From JACTOJ01 sp032335695 (GTDB taxonomy: Bacteria; Bacillota; Clostridia; Clostridiales; Clostridiaceae), in contig NZ_JACTOJ010000051.1 of assembly GCF_032335695.1 (NCBI RefSeq), positions 1 to 13,338 on the forward strand: 13,338 nucleotides of DNA. The letters run 5' to 3'. Each line of letters opens with the position of its first letter. Position 1 is the first letter of the stretch. The notes under the pieces were generated by a model. The model was not told the DNA's origin. It saw only the letters and a program-made list of their open reading frames with translations, and did no database searches. A program made the position numbers and the translations under genes. Below, in pieces: positions 1 through 6,641 of this stretch.

Positions 1-358
1 AAAAAGTATCTACAATTGCATATGTAAATACAATAGAATATATCATTAATAAACTAATTTCTCCATTTACATAAATCATAAATAGCATTAATAATAAAAA
101 TAAACCTCTAAACCCGTCGAAAAATATAAGTAATTTTTTACGTTCTAGTTTATCAACAATAACACCTGAAAAAGGATACAAGAAAATTTGAGGAATATAT
201 TTGGCGGATAAAATAAAAGCAAACATGCTTGATGATTTCGTATGACCTAATACATAAAGTGATAATGCATAGAAGGTCATAGTGCTCCCTAAATTAGAAA
301 TTCCTTGTCCTAATGAATAGAGTAGAAAATTTCGATTTTTAAATAAATTAAAATTCAT
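1..358 (-). CDS. MFS efflux transporter, N-terminal part (runs off window)
   Basis: Reading from the ATG at 358 on the minus strand gives at least 119 residues without a stop, leaving the window at base 1. It begins MNFNLFKNRNFLLYSLGQGI and has hydrophobic helices at about residues 12-35, 42-62 and 75-112. The loop GVIVDKLERKK (about residues 65-75) between helices 2 and 3 matches MFS motif A (G-x-x-x-D-R-x-x-R-K), with Glu in place of the usual Arg. The NRNFLLYSLGQ opening is typical of the macrolide-efflux-like MFS group (Mef type). An AAAGGAGAAACG ribosome site lies six bases before the start. Known for the family: proton-driven export of drugs or other small molecules. The substrate cannot be told from this part, and the C-terminal two thirds are outside the window. 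Confidence 0.85.
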   Translation of the reverse strand, partial: MNFNLFKNRNFLLYSLGQGISNLGSTMTFYALSLYVLGHTKSSSMFAFILSAKYIPQIFLYPFSGVIVDKLERKKLLIFFDGFRGLFLLLMLFMIYVNGEISLLMIYSIVFTYAIVDTF

Positions 359-422
359 TATCGTTTCTCCTTTTTAATAATATATAAGCTTATGTTTTAT
401 AAGTCTTTAATATTGGTGTTGT

Positions 423-452
423 CTTATAAAGTTTAACGTAGCTTCATATCAA
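423..452 (-). promoter_or_regulatory. Possible sigma-A promoter of the truncated MFS gene
   Basis: On the minus strand, TTGATA (447-452) and TATAAG (423-428) are 18 bases apart and 65 bases upstream of the MFS start. The leader between contains repeated CTTATAA-type words and an AAGCTT palindrome that could be an operator. This is a consensus match only, in very AT-rich DNA. Confidence 0.3.
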
Positions 453-549
453 AAGAAATGTTCGATAACGTACATTTATTGCCTTCTATTGCTTATAATA
501 TATTTGTTCCAAGTTAAAGAGATATTTTTATAGATTTCCTAAATATTAC

Positions 550-578
550 TTGACAATATTGTGTTTTTACAATAGAAT
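550..578 (+). promoter_or_regulatory. Sigma-A promoter with overlapping operator-like palindrome
   Basis: TTGACA (550-555, perfect -35) and TAGAAT (573-578, five of six) are separated by exactly 17 bases. A perfect palindrome ACAATATTGT (553-562) overlaps the -35. Its half-site recurs as ACAATA (569-574), so TATTGT-N6-ACAATA fills the spacer. This is the geometry of a repressor site. No ORF with a ribosome site follows before the terminator at 674-709, so the promoter seems to drive a short RNA or a leader. Confidence 0.6.
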
Positions 579-584
579 ATCATC

Positions 585-709
585 ATTATATTAAATGAGA
601 ATATGATATTTTAGAGTTTTTCTACTAAATCATATGTAAAAAAATACCAATTTGATAATTTTATCGTAAATACAACCCTTTGGAGTAATTCCGAGGGTTT
701 TTGTTTTTT
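585..709 (+). ncRNA. Candidate small RNA or orphan leader transcript
   Basis: The transcript is predicted from a strong promoter ending at 578 and an intrinsic terminator ending near 709, giving about 125 nt. In between are a hairpin with 7-bp arms (ATATGAT 601-607 with ATCATAT 629-635) and a small one (GATAA 654-658 with TTATC 661-665). Reading frames are closed quickly: ATG-AGA-ATA-TGA at about 594 is only three codons. It may be a small RNA, or an attenuation leader whose downstream gene has been lost or is the AraC gene at 1030. No known RNA family was recognised. Confidence 0.4.
674..709 (+). terminator. Intrinsic terminator of the short transcript
   Basis: AACCCT (674-679) pairs with AGGGTT (694-699), with an inner GGA/TCC pair around a short loop. 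A T-rich tract TTTTTGTTTTTT follows directly. The orientation matches the promoter at 550-578. Confidence 0.65.
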
Positions 710-830
710 ACTTAAATTGTGGATAGAATTATCAAATGATATAAAGCAACCTTCAAAAGTAAACACTATTATTAATGGAGGAATATATACAAGTGTGATA
801 TAACTATAATTCTGATTTTGAAGCAATAAA

Positions 831-882
831 AAGTCTACGCTATACCCGTTACGGAGAACCGTATCACAAATAACGTGTATTT
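831..882 (+). repeat. Dispersed hairpin repeat, copy 1
   Basis: Starts AAGTCTACGC and carries the core TACGGAGAACCGTATCA at 850-866. Inner stem TACGG/CCGTA closes an AGAA loop. The outer arms (831-843 with 870-882) still pair at 11 of 13 positions, two of them G-T wobbles. One frame reads SLRYTRYGEPYHK then TAA. It lies between the short-RNA terminator and the AraC gene, in the same orientation as the other three copies. Confidence 0.75.
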
Positions 883-962
883 TTTTTTGAAGTCTTGATA
901 TGACTAGTGTTAATGGGAATCATAGATTATAAAACTATATCGTAAACTAAATAATTGTGGAA

Positions 963-991
963 TTCCAATAAGTTGAAAAATTTGATATAAT
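963..991 (+). promoter_or_regulatory. Probable promoter of the AraC-family gene
   Basis: A perfect TATAAT box (986-991) has a weak -35 candidate TTCCAA (963-968) at 17 bases. It lies 38 bases before the preferred start codon. The poor -35 would suit activation by a bound regulator, possibly the gene's own product. Confidence 0.4.
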
Positions 992-1029
992 ATACGAAAT
1001 AATATTATATCAAAATGATGGGGAACATT

Positions 1030-1872
1030 ATGGATAATCTAGATTTTAAACCTGTTCAGATGCAATCAAATATTATTAATTCTCATGGTGGGTTATATTT
1101 AGAATTTAAGCCTGCTGAAAATCTTAAAAAATATATATGTTGCTATTGGGTTTCGCCTTTATTAACAGATACCTCAATATATAAAATGGATTTACTTAAA
1201 AATGAAATAGTAATACCTGATGGCTGTATTGATATATTATTTGGAACTGATAAGAATGGAGCTAGCTGTCGTGATATATTAGTTGGAACAATGAGTAAAT
1301 GCTCCATTGTAGATATGGAACATAATAATATAAAAACCTTTGGTATTAGATTTTATCCTGGGGGATTACAAGCTTTTATAAAAGAGAGTTCAGATAGATT
1401 TACAGATAAAATGGAGTTAGTTGACTCTCTAGGACAAGCTGTTTTTGTTGAACTTAAAAGAGAATTAAGTAGAATTCATAATGTTTATGAGAAAATTAAT
1501 TATGCTAATCAATATTTCACATCGATAAAAAGAGAAGCAATACCTTGGGAGAATGATTTTCAAAATATACTTTATCATATTTACAACTCTAAAGGGACAA
1601 TTAAAATAAAAGATATCACACAACAAGAAATATTGAGCGAGAAACAATTAAGAAGAATTATTTATAATCGTGTTGGGATAAATACAAAAACCTTTTTAAA
1701 AATAATAAGATTTCAAAATGTAATTAGAACAATTAACTTAAAAAAATCAGCTAAAATAGTGGATATTGCTTTAGAATTTGGATATTATGATGAATCTCAT
1801 TTTATCCATGATTTTTATGACTTAAGCAGTATGACGCCTTCTGAGTATTTAAAATATATGGGAAAAGAATAA
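1030..1872 (+). CDS. AraC-family transcriptional regulator (N-terminal sensor domain, C-terminal HTH)
   Basis: About 280 residues. The N-terminal 150 residues (GGLYLEFKPAENLKKYICCYW, then IPDGCIDILF and FGIRFYPGGLQAF) resemble the DUF6597-type sensor domain found in many AraC regulators. The C-terminal 90 residues form the two-HTH AraC domain, including IVDIALEFGYYDESHFIHDF and the closing MTPSEYL motif. I prefer the ATG at 1030 over those at 1015 and 1018, because GGGGAA at 1020-1025 is correctly placed for it. The gene is followed after 78 bases by the serine hydrolase on the same strand, so the hydrolase is its likely target. The effector is not identifiable. The HTH confidence is high; the name of the sensor domain is recalled by motif only. 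Confidence 0.88.
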   Translation: MDNLDFKPVQMQSNIINSHGGLYLEFKPAENLKKYICCYWVSPLLTDTSIYKMDLLKNEIVIPDGCIDILFGTDKNGASCRDILVGTMSKCSIVDMEHNNIKTFGIRFYPGGLQAFIKESSDRFTDKMELVDSLGQAVFVELKRELSRIHNVYEKINYANQYFTSIKREAIPWENDFQNILYHIYNSKGTIKIKDITQQEILSEKQLRRIIYNRVGINTKTFLKIIRFQNVIRTINLKKSAKIVDIALEFGYYDESHFIHDFYDLSSMTPSEYLKYMGKE

Positions 1873-1875
1873 AAT

Positions 1876-1918
1876 AGTCCGTTTTTTACAATTAAAAATA
1901 GGACAAACATATTATAAT
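1876..1918 (+). promoter_or_regulatory. Promoter and operator-like inverted repeat before the hydrolase
   Basis: AGTCCGTTTTTTA (1876-1888) faces TAAAAATAGGACA (1893-1905) as an imperfect inverted repeat. A perfect TATAAT (1913-1918) follows, with no good -35. The word AAATAGGACA (1896-1905) recurs exactly at 3411-3420, upstream of the second AraC-type gene. This suggests a shared regulator site, but the match is only 10 bases. Confidence 0.4.
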
Positions 1919-1950
1919 TTATCTCAAGTTAAAGTAGAGGAGAGATAATT

Positions 1951-3276
1951 TTGAAAGCAATAAAAGATAAACTAGCACAATATATGGATTCTTGGTCTAA
2001 GGCCGATAGATTTTCTGGAACAGTACTTGTTTGTAAAAAGGACAATATTCTTCTTCAAAGACCTTATGGCTATGCTAATGTGCAGTATAAAATAATGAAT
2101 GAAGTAAATACAAAATATAAAATTGGCAGTTATACAAAGCAATTTACAGCTGCAGCAATACTTAAACTCTATGAAAGTGGACAAATAGAACTTGAGGATA
2201 ATATTAAAAAGTATATTCCGGAGTATATGCATTCAGAAGGCATAACAATACATCATCTTCTTTCACACACATCAGGCATACCTGAACATACTAATTTTGA
2301 AGAATATAGAATTAGTGAATCTATAACATTTGATATTATTATAGATAGGATAAATAAAAGAGAGTTGGATTTCAAAGTAGGGGATAGAGCTGAATATAGT
2401 AACACCAATTATGTTTTATTAGCTAAGATAGTTGAAATCGTATCAGGGATGGATATTGAAGCATTTTATCATGAATACATATTTAAACCAGCGGGACTTG
2501 AAAATACAGGAGTGTCAAGAAACGAAGATATAATTTTAGAACTTGCACAGGGATATTCTTATTCAGGGCAAGGGATAATAAATGCTGACTATTATGACAT
2601 GAGTGGAGCTTATGGAAGTGGATTCCTTTATTCTACTGCTGAAGATATACTGAAATGGATTAAGGCATTGCTAAATTATAAAATTATTACTACTGAGGCT
2701 TTAAAAAAGATGATGACACCATATGGATATATTTGGTACATGGATGCTTGGGTGGGATATGGATGTTTTATGAAGGATGAACAAGCCAATGAAATATGTG
2801 CGAATGGATTAATAAGCGGATATATATTTAATGTGTGGGTTGATTTAAAAAACGATTATGCAGTTATATTATTAGGAAACAATGATACTATCGCAATATC
2901 AAAAATATTAGAAGGGATTAAAGGTATTTTATTTTTCACAAATGTACCGATAGAAATTATACCGATAGCTAAAGGGGATATAAGAAGTTTAGATTTGCTT
3001 AAAAAAATTGAGGGTAGATATAAATGCAAGTACACTGGTGGAGAATTTAATATAGGTTGTCAGGATGGCAATATTTTTGTTGACCGGCTTTGGATTCAAG
3101 AATATAAAGGTACAAAATTTAAATTAAAGTACATCGATGAAAATGAAGAACAGCTCATTTTTGCTTGTGAGGTATGTGATGGAAAGTTTATATTTTTTAA
3201 ACAGCATGATGTGAGTATTTTAGAGGCACTATACATATATGATACAATTAAGCTACCTTATGAAAAAATTGTATAG
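1951..3276 (+). CDS. Serine hydrolase, class C beta-lactamase/PBP-like family
   Basis: 441 residues from a TTG start that has AGAGGAGAG six bases upstream. The beta-lactamase-like fold (PF00144 type) is shown by S60-Y-T-K63 (nucleophile and general base), the family signature HLLSHTSGIP at about 102-111, and Y149-S-N151. ANGLISGY at about 284-291 stands where the third HTG-like motif normally lies. From about residue 345 a separate C-terminal part (IEGRYKCKYTGGEFNIG) looks like the small beta-barrel extension often seen in these hydrolases. There is no signal peptide or membrane anchor, so the enzyme is probably cytoplasmic. That argues against a classic secreted beta-lactamase and for an esterase, peptidase or amidase on a small molecule. 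It probably answers to the AraC regulator just upstream. Confidence 0.88.
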   Translation: MKAIKDKLAQYMDSWSKADRFSGTVLVCKKDNILLQRPYGYANVQYKIMNEVNTKYKIGSYTKQFTAAAILKLYESGQIELEDNIKKYIPEYMHSEGITIHHLLSHTSGIPEHTNFEEYRISESITFDIIIDRINKRELDFKVGDRAEYSNTNYVLLAKIVEIVSGMDIEAFYHEYIFKPAGLENTGVSRNEDIILELAQGYSYSGQGIINADYYDMSGAYGSGFLYSTAEDILKWIKALLNYKIITTEALKKMMTPYGYIWYMDAWVGYGCFMKDEQANEICANGLISGYIFNVWVDLKNDYAVILLGNNDTIAISKILEGIKGILFFTNVPIEIIPIAKGDIRSLDLLKKIEGRYKCKYTGGEFNIGCQDGNIFVDRLWIQEYKGTKFKLKYIDENEEQLIFACEVCDGKFIFFKQHDVSILEALYIYDTIKLPYEKIV

Positions 3277-3289
3277 TCTTTGCTCTGAT

Positions 3290-3341
3290 AAGTCTACGTT
3301 ATACATGTTACGGAGAACCGTATCACAAATGACGTAGACTT
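3290..3341 (+). repeat. Dispersed hairpin repeat, copy 2 (best preserved)
   Basis: Outer arms AAGTCTACGT (3290-3299) and ACGTAGACTT (3332-3341) are perfect complements. The pairing extends by TAT/ATG, then a 3x3 internal loop, TG/CA, a T-T mismatch, and the TACGG/CCGTA stem with an AGAA loop. It starts 14 bases after the hydrolase stop codon. One frame reads SLRYTCYGEPYHK then TGA. No flanking target duplication is seen. Confidence 0.85.
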
Positions 3342-3487
3342 TACTTGAATTTAGTGATATTACTAGGATTAAGCAGATTTTTAGTTTTAGAAATTATATC
3401 ACAACATTATAAATAGGACATTTATTAGCAATATAAAACAGGCAGATAGTACATATAAATGTTATTATCAAAATATGGAGGATACAT

Positions 3488-4366
3488 ATGGATTGGATAA
3501 ATAGTATGCAAAACGCTATTAATTATATGGAAGTTAATATTTTGGAGGAAATTAACTATGATAAGATAGCTCAATGCGCTTATTCATCAACATACCATTT
3601 TCAGCGTATGTTTAGCATGTTGACAGGTTTTACAGTTGGAGAATATATAAGAAAGAGGAGATTAACTCTTGCAGCACAGGAACTATCGCTTTCAAAGGAA
3701 AAGATTACGGACATCGCCATTAAGTATGGTTATGGAACATCAGAAGCTTTTACAAAAGCTTTTCAAAGACTTCATGGGATAACTCCGTCGGCTGCGCGTG
3801 AGTCAGGTGCTAAAATAAAGTCTTTTAATCGTCTATCAATTCAAATTACTTTGAAAGGTGATAAAGAGATGAATTATAAAATTACTGAAAAAGAACCTTT
3901 TAAAATATTCGGTAAGGATTTCAAGACAAATGTCATTGATGGTAGATGTTTTAGTGAAATTCCTGAATTTTATGAAAAATGTATTTCTGATGGTACAAGT
4001 GCAAAAATAATCAGAAATGCTGGAAAACCTGAAAATGGGATTTTGGATGTTGGTGTTCTTTTCAATCATAATCCTCAAGATGGTTCTATGCGGTATATGA
4101 TAGGTTGTGATTTTACTGATACAAATACAAATATACTAACAGAGTTTAGAGTACTAGAAATTCCATCTTTAACATGGGCAATTTTTGAGGTTGAGAATAA
4201 TAGTGATGAAGATATTCATGAAATGTGGAGAAGAATTGGGTCAGAATGGTTTCCTTCATCAAATTATGAACATGCTGATGCTCCTGAAATGGAGAGGTAT
4301 TATGGTAATAATGATACAGGATGTCGATGTGAGATTTGGATACCTGTTATAAAAAAGACTTATTAA
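3488..4366 (+). CDS. AraC-family regulator with GyrI-like effector-binding domain
   Basis: 292 residues, ATG preceded by ATGGAGGATACAT (good ribosome site). Residues 8-105 form the AraC/XylS DNA-binding domain at the N-terminus (AYSSTYHFQRMFSMLTGFTV, then IRKRRLTLAAQEL and ITDIAIKYGYGTSEAFTKAF). Residues from about 127 to the end match the GyrI-like/AraC_E_bind small-molecule domain (ITEKEPFKIFGKDF, and near the end EMERYYG and CRCEIWIPVIK). This order is that of Rob/BmrR-like multidrug sensors, known to bind hydrophobic cations or drugs and to activate efflux or detoxification genes. The kinase gene at 4481 follows after 114 bases on the same strand and is the obvious target. An AraC remnant at 8538-8767 is clearly related (KRRLTLAA shared). 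Confidence 0.92.
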   Translation: MDWINSMQNAINYMEVNILEEINYDKIAQCAYSSTYHFQRMFSMLTGFTVGEYIRKRRLTLAAQELSLSKEKITDIAIKYGYGTSEAFTKAFQRLHGITPSAARESGAKIKSFNRLSIQITLKGDKEMNYKITEKEPFKIFGKDFKTNVIDGRCFSEIPEFYEKCISDGTSAKIIRNAGKPENGILDVGVLFNHNPQDGSMRYMIGCDFTDTNTNILTEFRVLEIPSLTWAIFEVENNSDEDIHEMWRRIGSEWFPSSNYEHADAPEMERYYGNNDTGCRCEIWIPVIKKTY

Positions 4367-4397
4367 AATATTAACTGGATTTTAAGGTCTTGCATCA

Positions 4398-4450
4398 CAT
4401 GCCATAATTGTAAATTTCTATTTAAATAATTATGGTAATACATTGGCATG
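4398..4450 (+). promoter_or_regulatory. Nested inverted repeats between regulator and kinase
   Basis: CATGCCA (4398-4404) pairs with TGGCATG (4444-4450). CCATAATT (4402-4409) pairs with AATTATGG (4428-4435). The two pairings share CCA, so as RNA they compete with each other. They lie 30 bases before the kinase start. There is no T-run after them, so this is not a terminator. An operator for the AraC/GyrI protein or a switchable leader are both possible. Confidence 0.4.
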
Positions 4451-4480
4451 AATAGAATAAAGAATAAAAGGAGATAATTT

Positions 4481-5449
4481 ATGAGTTTAGAAATATCAGA
4501 GGAATTTATAGGCAGAGTTGAAAAGTTACTTAAAAAATCACAAGGTGAAAAATGTAAGTTGGAAGTTATAGAACCTTATGGCATAGGTGCAAATAATACT
4601 TGTTATTATCTTGTTACTAAAAATCCTGACAATAAATTTTTCTTAAAGTGTGAGAACGCTACTATAATACCTAGGACACGATGTGGTCAAATTGAACGTG
4701 AGGTAGAAGGCATTAAATTAATGCACAAGGCAGGAATACCTTGCAAAAAAATAATACAATATGATTTTACTAAACAAGACATAGATGCTAAATATGTATT
4801 GGAAGAATTTATTGAAGGAGAGCTACTTAGAGAAACATGGAATGACTTGAATGAAAATGAAAAGTATAATATTTCTAATGAGATAGAGGATATCATTGAA
4901 AAAATGAGAGATATTAGTTTTTCATATTATGGCGATATTTATGAAAATAGCATCATAGGTAAATATAATACTTGGAGAGAAGCATATTTATCAATAAGTG
5001 AAATATTAATTGAAGATGCTAGACAACTTAGCATTTTTACAGAAGATGAGCTTTTACTGATTTCAAGGGCTACTGAATCTTGTGCTTTAAAGCTTTCGAC
5101 AAATGTGCCGGCTTCTTTTGATCATAGAGATTTAGGAACACATAATGTGATTGTTATTAACTCAGCGGGAGAGAGGAAAGTTAGAGCTATAATTGATTTT
5201 GGTCTTTCGCTAGCAGTACCTTTCTATAATTTTGATTATGGTATAAGAAAATATGGTGGTTGGAATCTTAATGAAATAGATGTATTGAAGAAATATAATA
5301 TTACTAAGGATGAATTTGATGCTACTGAGTTGTTATTTGATCTTGAGCTAACAGTTTTCTTAGCTTCGATAGAATTTGCCCCTGATGAGCCATTTGGATA
5401 TATTTCACGTATCAAAGGATTTGTTGAATCTTGCAAAAAATATTTATGA
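4481..5449 (+). CDS. Aminoglycoside-phosphotransferase-family kinase (APH/choline kinase fold)
   Basis: 322 residues, with AAAAGGAGATAATTT directly before the ATG. Kinase-like features in order: glycine loop YGIGANN (33-39), Lys 56 in FFLKCE as the ATP-binding lysine, the hinge-like stretch YVLEEFIEGE (105-114), the catalytic loop H215-R-D217-L-G-T-H-N222, and the metal-binding IIDFG (237-241). The usual HGDLxxxN has Arg in place of Gly. These residues are the full active set of PF01636 enzymes, so it should phosphorylate a small molecule with ATP. Whether the substrate is an aminoglycoside, a macrolide-like drug or a metabolite cannot be told. Position behind a drug-sensor-type regulator favours detoxification. 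Confidence 0.85.
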   Translation: MSLEISEEFIGRVEKLLKKSQGEKCKLEVIEPYGIGANNTCYYLVTKNPDNKFFLKCENATIIPRTRCGQIEREVEGIKLMHKAGIPCKKIIQYDFTKQDIDAKYVLEEFIEGELLRETWNDLNENEKYNISNEIEDIIEKMRDISFSYYGDIYENSIIGKYNTWREAYLSISEILIEDARQLSIFTEDELLLISRATESCALKLSTNVPASFDHRDLGTHNVIVINSAGERKVRAIIDFGLSLAVPFYNFDYGIRKYGGWNLNEIDVLKKYNITKDEFDATELLFDLELTVFLASIEFAPDEPFGYISRIKGFVESCKKYL

Positions 5450-5472
5450 TTATCAATTAATGGTTCATAAAA

Positions 5473-5515
5473 AAATTTACGTTATACCTGTTACGGAGAA
5501 CCGTATCATAAATGA
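5473..5515 (+). repeat. Dispersed hairpin repeat, copy 3 (right arm displaced)
   Basis: The left arm differs from copy 2 at three positions and the core TACGGAGAACCGTATCA is at 5492-5508. After the shared ATAAATGA the match stops. Then comes AAGGAGAACCCCTTT (5515-5529), a second short GGAGAACC hairpin, followed by AACGTCCATAAGTTT, which resembles the missing right arm. It starts 24 bases after the kinase stop codon. One frame reads NLRYTCYGEPYHK then TGA. Confidence 0.75.
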
Positions 5516-6458
5516 AGGAGAACCCCTTTGTACGAGAACGTCCATAAGTTTGTGTAAAATATAAAATTAATAGCTAAATAGAATTGGAAATTACTATGGC
5601 AATTTATTCCTATAGTAATTTTTTGATTTTTAGAAATACTATAAACTAAGATAGTATAGCTTGGATATGAGCCCATATTCCACCTTACAGTGCCTTCATC
5701 GCCACTTACAACTGGATTTATAATTTTAACGGATGAATCTTCAATCTGAACCTGAGAAGCCTTCCAACCTGACCAATAGCCATTGGAATCTTCTACACTT
5801 GTAAGAACATAGTATGTGCCTATATCTGATGTTGAAACATCTTGAGTACAATTTGAAAAGTCTGTAGTAGAGTTTGCAGGTTTATCATATACTTGGTCGT
5901 CATTTAGAGAAGCAGTATTTAATACTAATGTTTCGGAATTCTTTAAAGTAGAGGAGCTATTTTGAGACTGAGAACTTGTCCAACTTACATTGAAAGTTAA
6001 GTTTTTAGGAACTAAAGATGTTAAAGCATGATTAAAGCTGGCAGTTGGACGACTTCCACTAGCTGGTTCGATATCAAAATCTGGATAAACAGGACTTGAC
6101 CAAACATTAGAGGAGTTTTCAGCTCGTATCATTGGGACATATTGTGCAGGTGTATTAAACTGGAATTGAGATATCTTTAGCCAAGTTTTGAGCTTCATAT
6201 GAATTTGATCCATCTGAATTAGCAGATGCGATAACATCTATTTTACTTTGAATTGTTGGATTACCATTTACCTCACTACTGGGATTGTCCACTAAGATTT
6301 CGTAACCAACAGTGGGCTGAGAACTGCTAGATGAGCTATCATTTGCACGCATCGTATAAGTTTAGATGTAAGTGATAGTTTGTTTGATTTTTGAATTGAT
6401 GAATTTTTATTAGCATTGGAATTAATGAGAGAAGCTAGCTTTTGCTGAGACTTTTCAT
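5506..6458 (-). pseudogene. Frameshifted gene for a Ser/Asn-rich protein of unknown function
   Basis: A good start (ATG at 6458, AAAGGAAGG upstream) gives MKSLSKS and then a stop. Shifting frame restores KLASLINSNANKNSSIQKSN. A second shift is needed near 6355 to reach MRANDSSSSSSQPTVGYEIL, and a third near 6160-6190 to go from SYEAQNLAKDIS to QFQFNTPAQYVPMIRAENSS. The last piece contains SNVWSSPVYPDFDIEP, GTYYVLTSVEDSNGYWSGWK and a closing beta-rich GTVRWNMGSYPSYTILV. The composite would be about 260-270 residues, rich in Ser, Asn and Thr. The reading past about 5640 runs through the terminator hairpin and is probably not original. I recognise no domain. It is divergent from the 494-residue gene and may have been its partner. 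At least three shifts make sequencing error an unlikely full explanation. Confidence 0.65.
5588..5630 (+). terminator. Intrinsic terminator downstream of the kinase
   Basis: AAATTACTATGG (5588-5599) pairs with CCTATAGTAATTT (5609-5621), with one bulged A. A run of Ts follows. The AT-rich stem may work in both directions and would also end the convergent gene on the minus strand. Confidence 0.6.
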
Positions 6459-6641
6459 ACTAAACATCCTTCCTTTTATTTGAAAAATATATTTATTTTA
6501 ATTGTATATTATAGCTAAATAAGAATCAATTGAAACTAATAAAATAATTTGTATATTATACTAATTTTTCTAATAACCTTATAAAGTTGAATTTTATATA
6601 CGATAATATATATTAATAAAAATAATTTTGGAGGTAATAGT

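Noticed and set aside
611..826. 71-codon minus-strand ORF
   Set aside because: No ribosome site, low-complexity translation, and it is antisense to the promoter-terminator unit; chance frame in AT-rich DNA.
5376..5564. 62-codon plus-strand ORF across the kinase end and repeat copy 3
   Set aside because: Starts inside the kinase gene in another frame without a ribosome site. The conserved peptide of the repeat is in a different frame.
6582..6608. Sigma-D (flagellar) promoter TAAA...CGATAA before the 494-residue gene
   Set aside because: The spacing is about two bases too short and the GC of the -10 is missing; not reliable in such AT-rich DNA.
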